From assembly GCF_002368035.1 (NCBI RefSeq), contig NZ_AP018222.1, forward strand, positions 3,140,534-3,204,533: 64,000 bases of DNA. Reading direction: 5' to 3'. The translations under genes and the position numbers were made by a program. Numbering within the stretch: position 1 is the stretch's first letter; each line of letters opens with the position of its first letter. The notes under the pieces were generated by a model that saw only the letters and a program-made list of their open reading frames with translations, did not search any database and was not told where the DNA came from. Of the stretch, positions 52,471 through 60,232 are shown piece by piece. Source of the stretch: Nostoc linckia NIES-25 (GTDB taxonomy: Bacteria > Cyanobacteriota > Cyanobacteriia > Cyanobacteriales > Nostocaceae).

Positions 52471-54105
52471 ATGGCAAAGCGCATTATCTACAACGAAAAC
52501 GCCCGTCGCGCCCTTGAGCGAGGCATTGATATCCTGGCTGAGGCTGTAGCTGTTACCCTTGGCCCCAAAGGTCGGAACGTTGTCCTAGAAAAGAAATTTG
52601 GCGCACCGCAAATCGTTAATGACGGTGTAACCATCGCCAAAGAAATCGAATTAGAAGACCACATTGAAAACACCGGTGTAGCTCTGATTCGTCAAGCTGC
52701 TTCTAAGACCAACGATGCTGCGGGCGATGGCACCACCACTGCCACCGTTTTAGCTCATGCGATTGTCAAAGAAGGCTTGCGTAACGTTGCCGCTGGTGCT
52801 AATGCGATTTTGTTGAAGCGTGGTATTGACAAAGCTACCGCCTTCCTCGTAGATAAAATTGCTGAACATGCCCGTCCAGTGGAAGATTCCAAAGCTATTG
52901 CCCAAGTTGGTGCAATCTCGGCTGGTAACGACGAAGAAGTCGGCCAAATGATTGCCCAAGCTATGGACAAGGTGGGCAAGGAAGGCGTAATTTCCCTAGA
53001 AGAAGGGAAATCTATGACTACCGAGTTGGAAATTACTGAAGGGATGCGCTTTGATAAAGGCTACATCTCTCCTTATTTTGCCACCGACCCCGAACGGATG
53101 GAAGCGGTTTTCGATGAGCCTTTCCTCCTGTTGACCGATAAGAAAATTGCCTTGGTACAAGACCTCGTACCAGTGTTAGAGCAAGTAGCTCGTGCTGGTC
53201 GTCCTTTGGTGATTATTGCTGAAGATATCGAAAAAGAAGCTTTGGCAACCTTGGTAGTTAACCGTTTGCGCGGTGTACTGAATGTTGCTGCTGTCAAGGC
53301 TCCTGGCTTTGGCGATCGCCGCAAAGCTATGCTAGAAGATATCGCAGTTTTGACTGGCGGTCAATTAGTCACCGAAGATGCTGGTTTGAAGCTAGATAAC
53401 ACCAAGTTAGATAGCCTGGGTAAAGCTCGCCGCATCACCATCACTAAGGACAACACCACAATTGTTGCCGAAGGTAACGATGTTGCAGTTAAAGCTCGTG
53501 TAGAACAAATTCGTCGTCAAATCGAAGAAACCGAATCTTCCTACGACAAAGAAAAACTTCAAGAGCGTCTTGCTAAACTTTCTGGCGGTGTCGCTGTGGT
53601 GAAAGTGGGTGCAGCCACTGAAACCGAAATGAAAGACAAGAAACTCCGCTTAGAAGATGCTATCAACGCTACTAAAGCTGCTGTGGAAGAAGGTATTGTT
53701 CCTGGCGGTGGTACAACCCTAGCTCACCTCGCTCCTGAGTTAGAAACTTGGGCGAACAGCAACCTCACTGGTGAAGAGTTGATTGGTGCGTTGATTGTGG
53801 CTCGTGCTTTACCTGCGCCTTTGAAGAGAATTGCGGAAAACGCTGGTCAAAATGGTGCTGTAATTGCTGAGCGGGTCAAAGAGAAGGAATTCAGCGTTGG
53901 TTACAATGCTGCAACTAACGAATTTGTAGATTTGTTAAGTGCTGGTATTGTTGACCCTGCGAAAGTAACTCGTTCTGCTCTGCAAAATGCTGCTTCCATC
54001 GCTGGTATGGTGTTGACAACCGAATGTATTGTAGTTGACAAGCCTGAACCTAAAGACGGCGCTCCTGCTGCTGGTGCTGGTGCTGGTGGCGACTTCGATT
54101 ACTAA
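52471..54105 (+). CDS. groEL: Chaperonin GroEL1
   Basis: The 544-residue chaperonin has LGPKGRNVVLEKKFGAPQ, the ATPase segment NDAAGDGTTTATVLAHAIV and VEEGIVPGGGTTLAHLAPEL. Its end is a short GAGAGGDFDY in place of the GGM tail, usual for cyanobacterial GroEL1. It folds proteins with GroES. It follows groES by 117 bases that contain GGGGAATAGGGG-like tracts, an unusually repeat-bearing intercistronic gap. A strong terminator follows. Confidence 0.97.
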   Translation: MAKRIIYNENARRALERGIDILAEAVAVTLGPKGRNVVLEKKFGAPQIVNDGVTIAKEIELEDHIENTGVALIRQAASKTNDAAGDGTTTATVLAHAIVKEGLRNVAAGANAILLKRGIDKATAFLVDKIAEHARPVEDSKAIAQVGAISAGNDEEVGQMIAQAMDKVGKEGVISLEEGKSMTTELEITEGMRFDKGYISPYFATDPERMEAVFDEPFLLLTDKKIALVQDLVPVLEQVARAGRPLVIIAEDIEKEALATLVVNRLRGVLNVAAVKAPGFGDRRKAMLEDIAVLTGGQLVTEDAGLKLDNTKLDSLGKARRITITKDNTTIVAEGNDVAVKARVEQIRRQIEETESSYDKEKLQERLAKLSGGVAVVKVGAATETEMKDKKLRLEDAINATKAAVEEGIVPGGGTTLAHLAPELETWANSNLTGEELIGALIVARALPAPLKRIAENAGQNGAVIAERVKEKEFSVGYNAATNEFVDLLSAGIVDPAKVTRSALQNAASIAGMVLTTECIVVDKPEPKDGAPAAGAGAGGDFDY

Positions 54106-54129
54106 TACTCTGTAGTCTGTTATTTGTAA

Positions 54130-54166
54130 AAACAGCTGCTTCTTTTGTGGAAGTGGCTGTTTTTTT
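54130..54166 (+). terminator. Terminator after groEL
   Basis: AAACAGCTGCTTC and GAAGTGGCTGTTT pair with an internal mismatch pair, followed by six T, 25 bases after the groEL stop. A typical intrinsic terminator. Confidence 0.85.
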
Positions 54167-54263
54167 GTCTAGCAAAACATCAACAGCATTGAGATAATAA
54201 AAAAATTAATTTTTAACTTTTATTGTTAGAAATAAGGATAATTGCATACAAAGTACATTGAGA

Positions 54264-54500
54264 CTAAGAATGTTGGAGAAAGTCATCTGGCTCAACACCT
54301 GCTTGTTTTAAGCTAGCGCGTAATGTTCCCTGTGGCATATCACCAGAATGGTTAGGAATAGTAGTATAACGATTAGTTTCGGGATTAAACCAGATTTCAT
54401 GGCTTCCTGCGGCTTGACGATAAAAAACAAAGCCAAAGGATTTGAGAATTTCTCAACGTGGATATTCAGCAATCTTTCCATTGTTGTACTTGCTTATTAC
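54264..54500 (-). pseudogene. Broken HicA-type toxin gene
   Basis: Minus-strand reading gives VISKYNNGKIAEYPR, TGA stop (54453-54455), EILKSFGFVFYRQAAGSHEI, then TTIPNHSGDMPQGTLRASLK and VEPDDFLQHS. This is the HicA/YcfA pattern (GSHEI with the catalytic His, IPNHSGDMPQGTL). The in-frame stop and lack of an ATG make it a pseudogene. No HicB partner is seen upstream. Confidence 0.75.
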
Positions 54501-54579
54501 ATCTAGTTTAATTTTTATAATATCGCTTTTCTCAAATGCAGCGATCGCATTATTAAAACTATAAATACCAGATTAAAAA

Positions 54580-55500
54580 ATGCCAAAAACATGCTACGAA
54601 GGTTATGGCGATAGCACTCCTACAAAATTAGTTTGCGAAAAGTTTGGAGATGCCAGTGTTTATGTCCAAAATGCCAAAACACTGCTAACTAAAGCTACTG
54701 GTTTTATCGCTGCTTATGATTTTACCTTGAATCCTTATCGTGGTTGTCAATACGGGTGTAGTTATTGCTATGCTGCGGCGTTTAGCCCTAATACTAAAAT
54801 GCGTCTTGACTGGGGTAAATGGGTAATTATTAAGGAAAATGCAGCTGAAATTTTAGCTAAAGAGTTAGACAATTGGTACAAAAAAAATCCTCATCAGCCT
54901 CCTAGAATTTACATGAGTAGCGTTACAGATCCTTATCAACCGCTGGAATCAAAACATCAACTGACTCGGAGGTTGCTAGAAGTAATGCTTGATTATCGTC
55001 CAACCTTAGTAATTCAAACTCGCAGCCCAATTATTGTCAGAGATATTGATTATTTACAAAGATTTCAGCGCTTGCGAATTAATATGAGCATTCCCACTGG
55101 TAGCGAATCAGTGAGAAAGGACTTTGAACCGCGATCGCCTAGTATTAAATCTCGTTTAAATGCTTTAATAAAAATTAAACAAAGTATTGATTATTTCAAA
55201 GGTTTTATTCCCAAAATTTCTATAACTATTACGCCTTTACTGCCTACTTTACCAACTGATGAAGCTAGTTTTATTGACAAACTAGCTATTGCTGATAGAG
55301 TTGTAATTCAAGATTTTCACCCCAGCCATCATCGTTCGCTTGTAGCCTCAACCCGCCAAGAGGCTGAGGAAATAAAGCAAAAATATACCTGGTGGTACGA
55401 TTGCGGACAATTAAGCTACATAAGATTTAAGGAAAAGTTAGTTTCTCAGCTTCCTAGTATAGAAATTAAAGAAGGCAAAGAAGGATTTGGTTATGAATAA
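54580..55500 (+). CDS. Radical SAM protein, spore photoproduct lyase-like family
   Basis: The 306-residue protein has the radical SAM cysteines C56-Q-Y-G-C60-S-Y-C63 after FTLNPYRGCQ, a SAM-binding TDPYQPLE segment, and the KDFEPRSPS region typical of the SPL/Rv2578c group. These enzymes bind a 4Fe-4S cluster and cleave SAM to a radical; most members are not true photolyases and their substrates are unknown. The gene overlaps the next by eight bases, implying a joint role. Confidence 0.85.
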   Translation: MPKTCYEGYGDSTPTKLVCEKFGDASVYVQNAKTLLTKATGFIAAYDFTLNPYRGCQYGCSYCYAAAFSPNTKMRLDWGKWVIIKENAAEILAKELDNWYKKNPHQPPRIYMSSVTDPYQPLESKHQLTRRLLEVMLDYRPTLVIQTRSPIIVRDIDYLQRFQRLRINMSIPTGSESVRKDFEPRSPSIKSRLNALIKIKQSIDYFKGFIPKISITITPLLPTLPTDEASFIDKLAIADRVVIQDFHPSHHRSLVASTRQEAEEIKQKYTWWYDCGQLSYIRFKEKLVSQLPSIEIKEGKEGFGYE

Positions 55501-56773
55501 TTTGCTTGCTAATTGGTGGCGAAGTCAGCAGTTTAAATCAGCCCTTAGGTATGGAAACACTCAACGCGCAGTACAACTATTGCAAGAAATTAAAAAATCA
55601 GGTGCAAGATTTTCATGGCTGGAAAGATTATTTAGGGACAAATTACTGCTTGAACGTTCTTCTAAAGAAGATAAGCAAGAAATTGCAAATTTAAGCAGAA
55701 AAATCACTAATTCACCGAAAGTAATTAATGATTTATTAACTCCAGAAGAAGAAGTTATTAAATTTATTTATCAAAATTTTAATTTAATCCAGCATGATAA
55801 ATATAAAGTCCAAGCGACTGGGATTGATGAACGTATATTTTATGACTTTGAATCAACGCTAGTTGAATATCTCCAAGAAGAATTGAGTAAAATTTCCGAT
55901 AAACAGCTAGCTAAAAAACTAGAAGATGCTTTTGATGATATTAATAACTTAAAAATTGGACAAGACCCAGACTACCGTTTTAGTTTGACGCCTCATGTCT
56001 ACTTGATGAAATATTTTTTAGAAAATGTATATTCTGTATATTTAGCCTGGTTTCTCATTTACCAGGATGGCTTATTACCCACTAAGATTAATATCCTTGA
56101 TATTGCAGCCGGGCCAGGAACAGTTGCTTATGGTCTGGCTTTGCTTTTGCAAAGTAGTAGTCGATTTTTTCCTATTTCTCAGATGCACATATCTTACTAC
56201 TCTTTAGAAAAGCAAGATGCTTTTCAATTCCGAGGACTGCAGTTTTGGAGACGATATATAGAATCGCTGATAAATCCTGTTAATGCTTACTTTCGCTTTG
56301 TGACTACTGACTTCTTGACTTGGAAGGATGAATCTAATAATCTACCCAAAAATTTTTTCGACTTTGTGGTAATCTGTCACTGTTTCTTTGCAGATACAGC
56401 TAAAAGAAATCAAGCAAATAAAATCTATAGGCAAATATTTAACACTAGTTTAAAAAGTCAAGGCTATGTTTTGCTAATTGTTCAGGACAAAAAGTTATTC
56501 AAAGCCTACAATGCTTATCAAATAGAAGATGAAAATCAAGAAAATCAGGTAGTCAGTAAGTTAATTAACGAGCTTGGTTTAGAATTGGTGTGGTACAAAT
56601 ATTTGACTTCTACAGGTTTAAGAACACCTTTACGTAGTACGGAGTTTGGGAACTTTGCCCAAGAAAGATTACCAAAGCAATTACATATGAATCGGATACT
56701 CCAACAGTATCTTGGTCAGAAGTATCAGTCATGCTATACATTAGACGATTATGTAATCTTGGCAAAAAAATAA
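55493..56773 (+). CDS. Methyltransferase-like protein coupled to the radical SAM gene
   Basis: A 426-residue protein from ATG 55493, with AAGGA seven bases before it. The N-terminal half is helical and charged; the SAM-binding motif LDIAAGPGTVAYGLALLL lies at about 202-220, followed by SYYSLEKQDAFQFRGLQFWR and FFDFVVICHCFFADT, in a Rossmann-like order. The overlap with the radical SAM gene (ATGAATAA) suggests coupling. I do not know the substrate; ribosomal Rsm22-like or photosystem-related roles are possible. Confidence 0.7.
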   Translation: MNNLLANWWRSQQFKSALRYGNTQRAVQLLQEIKKSGARFSWLERLFRDKLLLERSSKEDKQEIANLSRKITNSPKVINDLLTPEEEVIKFIYQNFNLIQHDKYKVQATGIDERIFYDFESTLVEYLQEELSKISDKQLAKKLEDAFDDINNLKIGQDPDYRFSLTPHVYLMKYFLENVYSVYLAWFLIYQDGLLPTKINILDIAAGPGTVAYGLALLLQSSSRFFPISQMHISYYSLEKQDAFQFRGLQFWRRYIESLINPVNAYFRFVTTDFLTWKDESNNLPKNFFDFVVICHCFFADTAKRNQANKIYRQIFNTSLKSQGYVLLIVQDKKLFKAYNAYQIEDENQENQVVSKLINELGLELVWYKYLTSTGLRTPLRSTEFGNFAQERLPKQLHMNRILQQYLGQKYQSCYTLDDYVILAKK

Positions 56774-56857
56774 TGATAAATTGCAAGTAAGACAGCAAGG
56801 TACTTCAAAAATTTAGTCTGCCTAATATTAATCTTTTTTCCTTTTGTCTAAAAATCC

Positions 56858-57640
56858 ATGAGTCAAAATTATTCTGAAACAGCTCCTTTACATACCCTAA
56901 ACCCACTCAACCGATTTTCTGATAGAGCAGAAGATTATGTAAAATACCGACCAAGCTACCCCGCAGATGCAATTGATATTATCTTGGAAGGATTAGATAA
57001 AAATTCACAAATTATAGTAGCAGATATTGGTGCAGGTACAGGAATTAGTTCAAGATTATTAGCTGAACGTGGAGTTAATGTCATCGCCATAGAACCGAAT
57101 GCGGCTATGAGAGAAGCCGCCGAACCACATGCTTTAGTAGACTTTCGTGATGGAACGGCAGAATTTACCAAACTTCCCGATCGATCTGTTGATTTAGTTA
57201 CTTGTTTTCAAGCTTTCCATTGGTTCAATCCAGAAGCAACGTTATTAGAATTTCATCGGATTTTAAAACCGTCGGGACGGTTAGCTATAGTGTGGAATAA
57301 CCGGGATAAAGAAGATGCTTTGACCGCAGAATATAGCCGAATAGTCCGCGAAGCATCTGACAATCACCCAGCAGAATCAAGGATGCAATCGGTAGAGCCA
57401 CTATTAGCAACTACCCATTTTATAAATATCCGCGAATACAAATTTACTTATAGGCAACAGTTAGATTTAACTGGATTGATTGGACGAGCAAAAAGTGTTT
57501 CTTATTTACCGAATGAAGTTTTAGCGAACAACAAATTTATTGATAATTTTCAAGAATTATATCAGCGTTTTTCTGATGAAAATGGTTTTGTGTACTTGGT
57601 CTATCGTACTAGCGTACACCTTGCCGAAGCAATTAAATAA
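56858..57640 (+). CDS. Class I SAM-dependent methyltransferase
   Basis: The 260-residue protein has motif I ADIGAGTGISSRLLAERGVN, VIAIEPNAAMREAAEP, and the motif IV/V region DLVTCFQAFHWFNPEATLLE, as in UbiE/COQ5-type small-molecule methyltransferases. Its stop codon is directly followed by the ureD ATG with no gap, so it may be co-transcribed with the urease genes, although a link to urease function is not known. Confidence 0.85.
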   Translation: MSQNYSETAPLHTLNPLNRFSDRAEDYVKYRPSYPADAIDIILEGLDKNSQIIVADIGAGTGISSRLLAERGVNVIAIEPNAAMREAAEPHALVDFRDGTAEFTKLPDRSVDLVTCFQAFHWFNPEATLLEFHRILKPSGRLAIVWNNRDKEDALTAEYSRIVREASDNHPAESRMQSVEPLLATTHFINIREYKFTYRQQLDLTGLIGRAKSVSYLPNEVLANNKFIDNFQELYQRFSDENGFVYLVYRTSVHLAEAIK

Positions 57641-58480
57641 ATGACTTGTAATTCACAAACTACAGAAGGTTGGCATGGCAAACTGAATTTAGTTTACGCC
57701 GATCGCCACAACACCACGCAATTAATTTACACTCACCAACAAGCACCGTTAAAGGTGCAACGCCCATTTTATCCAGAAGGGCAAAAAGTCTGTCATAGCG
57801 TAATTTTACACACGGCTGGCGGAGTTGTGGGGGGCGATCGCTTATCTTCTAATATCCACCTCCAACCCCATACACACGCCTTAATCACTACAGCAGCAGC
57901 TAGTAAGATATATCGCAGCAATGGCTTACAAGCTAGGCAAAACATCCACATACAAGTTGACGCTGGTGCTTGTTTAGAATGGTTACCGCAAGAAACAATT
58001 TTATTTAACAGTGCGATTTATCAGCAAGATTTACGGGTAGAATTAGCAACCGGGGCTAGCTTTTTAGGCTGGGAAATTACCCGCTTTGGTCGCAGTGCTA
58101 GAGGAGAGAAATTCGATAAGGGAGAATGGCGATCGCATACTGAAATTTGGCAACAAGGCGTTCCCTTGTGGATAGATCGGCAATATTTACCAGCTAGTGA
58201 AGAAGTTTTCTACAGTTTTCACGGGTTGGCGGGAAAACCAATAACAGGTAGTCTAGTTTGGCTTGGTGGTGCAGTTCCGCCAGAAATTGTGGAAAAAATA
58301 CGAGTTTTAGCCAATGGTATTGATGAAACAGGTGTTACCAGATTAGAACATGGATTATTGTGTCGATATCGCGGTGATTCCACATCTGAGGTGAGAAACT
58401 GGTTTATTGATGTTTGGCAGTTGCTACGAGTTTCTTTTTTAAATTGTGGTAACTGTATACCAAGGGTGTGGCAGGTTTGA
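57641..58480 (+). CDS. ureD: Urease accessory protein UreD
   Basis: The 279-residue protein begins GWHGKLNLVYADRHNTTQLI and has HTAGGVVGGDRLSSNIHLQP and RFGRSARGEKFDKGEWRSHT, all UreD features. UreD binds the apo-urease and with UreF and UreG delivers nickel; those partners are not in the window. It starts at the base after the methyltransferase stop and leads to ureA across a 63-base spacer with nested repeats. Confidence 0.95.
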   Translation: MTCNSQTTEGWHGKLNLVYADRHNTTQLIYTHQQAPLKVQRPFYPEGQKVCHSVILHTAGGVVGGDRLSSNIHLQPHTHALITTAAASKIYRSNGLQARQNIHIQVDAGACLEWLPQETILFNSAIYQQDLRVELATGASFLGWEITRFGRSARGEKFDKGEWRSHTEIWQQGVPLWIDRQYLPASEEVFYSFHGLAGKPITGSLVWLGGAVPPEIVEKIRVLANGIDETGVTRLEHGLLCRYRGDSTSEVRNWFIDVWQLLRVSFLNCGNCIPRVWQV

Positions 58481-58543
58481 ACGAACCGCCAAGACGCCTT
58501 CGCAAAGCGTCTCGAAGAGAAGAACGCCAAGAGGGAGAGAAGA

Positions 58544-58846
58544 ATGCAATTGACGCCGCAGGAAAAAGATAAGCTATTAATTTTTACTGCTGCTTTATTA
58601 GCAGAAAGACGTAAAGAAAGAGGTTTGAAACTGAATTATCCCGAAGCTGTTGCCTATATTTCGGCTGCTATTTTAGAGGGTGCGAGAGATGGACAAACTG
58701 TAGCTGAATTAATGAGTTATGGTACAACTTTATTAACGCGAGATGATGTGATGGAAGGAATACCAGAAATGGTACATGAAGTGCAAGTAGAAGCGACTTT
58801 TCAAGATGGGACAAAGTTAGTAACAGTACATAATCCAATTCGTTAA
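58544..58846 (+). CDS. ureA: Urease subunit gamma
   Basis: The 100-residue UreA reads MQLTPQEKDKLLIFTAALLA, YPEAVAYISAAILEGARDG and TLLTRDDVMEGIPEMVHEVQ. It is the smallest structural subunit of the three-part urease. A GGGAGAG stretch (58531-58537) serves as ribosome site and comes from a dispersed repeat. ureB follows ten bases later. Confidence 0.97.
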   Translation: MQLTPQEKDKLLIFTAALLAERRKERGLKLNYPEAVAYISAAILEGARDGQTVAELMSYGTTLLTRDDVMEGIPEMVHEVQVEATFQDGTKLVTVHNPIR

Positions 58847-58856
58847 TTTTTTAATT

Positions 58857-59162
58857 ATGGTTCCTGGAGAAATTATTACGCCAGAAGGTGAAATTGAACT
58901 AAATGTTGGTCGTCCTACTATTAAGTTAAGAGTGTCCAATACAGGCGATCGCCCCATACAAGTCGGTTCGCATTTTCACTTTTATGAAGTTAATGCTGCT
59001 TTAAATTTTGATAGAGAACAAGCGCGAGGAATGCGTCTTGATATCCCCGCAGGTACGGCAGTTCGCTTTGAACCAGGTGATGAAAAAGAAGTGACGTTAG
59101 TGGCTTTGGTTGGTAGCCGACAAGTTTACGGTTTCAACGGTAAAATTAACGGCTCTCTATAA
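58857..59162 (+). CDS. ureB: Urease subunit beta
   Basis: The 101-residue UreB reads MVPGEIITPEGEIELNVGR, TGDRPIQVGSHFHFYEVNAA and RLDIPAGTAVRFEPGDEKEV, full length and intact. It joins UreA and UreC in the (UreABC)3 enzyme. The DUF1349 gene starts two bases later, and ureC follows only after about 1.07 kb. Confidence 0.97.
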   Translation: MVPGEIITPEGEIELNVGRPTIKLRVSNTGDRPIQVGSHFHFYEVNAALNFDREQARGMRLDIPAGTAVRFEPGDEKEVTLVALVGSRQVYGFNGKINGSL

Positions 59163-59164
59163 TT

Positions 59165-59707
59165 ATGCAAATGGAATGGTATAATGAGCCGCCTATTTGG
59201 GAACTAAAAGATGAGGCGATCGCTGTCACTTCCGGAGCAAAAACTGATTTTTGGCGGGAAACTCATTACGGTTTTATTCGAGATAACGGTCACTTTTTTT
59301 ATCAAAAGATTCAAGGTGACTTTATTGCAGAAGTTAAAGTGACTGGACAGTATCACGATTTATACGATCAAGCAGGCTTGATGGTACGTTCAGATGAATT
59401 TAATTGGTTAAAATGTGGCATTGAATTTGTGGATGGCGTGCAACAAATTAGCGCAGTAGTGACACGTAATTACTCAGATTGGTCTGTTATTCCAGTGCCG
59501 CAAAATCCTTCTGCAATTTTGATACGTGTAACTCGACGCGGCACAGCAATAGAGGTGGAATACTCTTTAAATGAAACCGAGTATACAATGCTGCGACTTG
59601 CTTATTTGACTCCAGTGGAAACATTAAATGTCGGTGTGATGTGTGCCTCTCCTGAAGGAAATGGTTTTCAGATGAGGTTTGAAAATTTCCAAATTCGTAG
59701 TTTGTAA
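59165..59707 (+). CDS. DUF1349 family protein within the urease operon
   Basis: The 180-residue protein is a DUF1349/beta-sandwich protein: DFWRETHYGFIRDNGHFFYQ, YHDLYDQAGLMVRSDEFNWL and NVGVMCASPEGNGFQMRFEN. The family resembles concanavalin-like folds and is often linked to carbohydrate metabolism. Here it starts two bases after ureB, so it is translated with the urease genes. Why is not known. Confidence 0.8.
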   Translation: MQMEWYNEPPIWELKDEAIAVTSGAKTDFWRETHYGFIRDNGHFFYQKIQGDFIAEVKVTGQYHDLYDQAGLMVRSDEFNWLKCGIEFVDGVQQISAVVTRNYSDWSVIPVPQNPSAILIRVTRRGTAIEVEYSLNETEYTMLRLAYLTPVETLNVGVMCASPEGNGFQMRFENFQIRSL

Positions 59708-59735
59708 GGAGTAGTTATGAGTTAATTGATTTTTT

Positions 59736-59775
59736 AACGCAAAGGGACGCAAAGTAAGCGCAGAGGTACGCAGAG
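59736..59775 (+). repeat. Dispersed repeat, left flank of the GxxExxY gene
   Basis: AACGCAAAGGGACGCAAAG and GCGCAGAGGTACGCAGAG form one unit of about 40 bases. Its inverse complement occurs at 60155-60195 with three mismatches and one indel. Confidence 0.9.
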
Positions 59776-60153
59776 TTAGAGTTTGTTTGCTACGCGTTTA
59801 ATGCCTTCTTTGAGGTGGAGAACGTTAAAGTTGAGAATCAGACCGAGTTTACAATTAGTTAGTTTGAGATAAGTTAAAAGCTGTACGGAGTGAATTGGAT
59901 TGATGGATTCTACAGACTTGACTTCAATAATTACTTTATTTTCGACTATTAAATCTAATCGATAAACACAATCTAATTTCACCTCTTCATAAATAAGCGG
60001 TAATGGAACTTGCTTACCAACATTTAACCCCTTCTTTCTCAATTCGTAATACAAACACTCCTCATAAGCTGACTCTAACAAACCCGGCCCCAACACCGTA
60101 TGTACTTGCATCCCACAACCAATTATCACCCCACTCAAACTATTCTCATCCAT
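59776..60153 (-). CDS. GxxExxY family protein (PDDEXK-type)
   Basis: A 125-residue protein from ATG 60153 (MDENSLSGVIIGCGMQVHTV), the usual family start; a longer start at 60204 would translate the flanking repeat as NAKERKGKRRGSQR. The name motif is seen in GPGLLESAYEECL, and YRLDLIVENKVIIEVKSVES holds the D...E-x-K nuclease triad. The family is common in cyanobacteria and its role unknown. It lies on the opposite strand, bounded by inverted repeats, and separates the DUF1349 gene from ureC. Confidence 0.85.
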   Translation of the reverse strand: MDENSLSGVIIGCGMQVHTVLGPGLLESAYEECLYYELRKKGLNVGKQVPLPLIYEEVKLDCVYRLDLIVENKVIIEVKSVESINPIHSVQLLTYLKLTNCKLGLILNFNVLHLKEGIKRVANKL

Positions 60154-60154
60154 C

Positions 60155-60195
60155 CTCTGCGAACCTCTGCGTTTACCTTTGCGTTCCTTTGCGTT
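60155..60195 (-). repeat. Dispersed repeat, right flank of the GxxExxY gene
   Basis: Reverse complement of the left flank 59736-59775 (AACGCAAAGGAACGCAAAGG and ACGCAGAGGTTCGCAGAG read on the minus strand). Confidence 0.9.
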
Positions 60196-60232
60196 TAAAC
60201 TCAATCTTAACCTCCATTACTAAAAGTGCATT

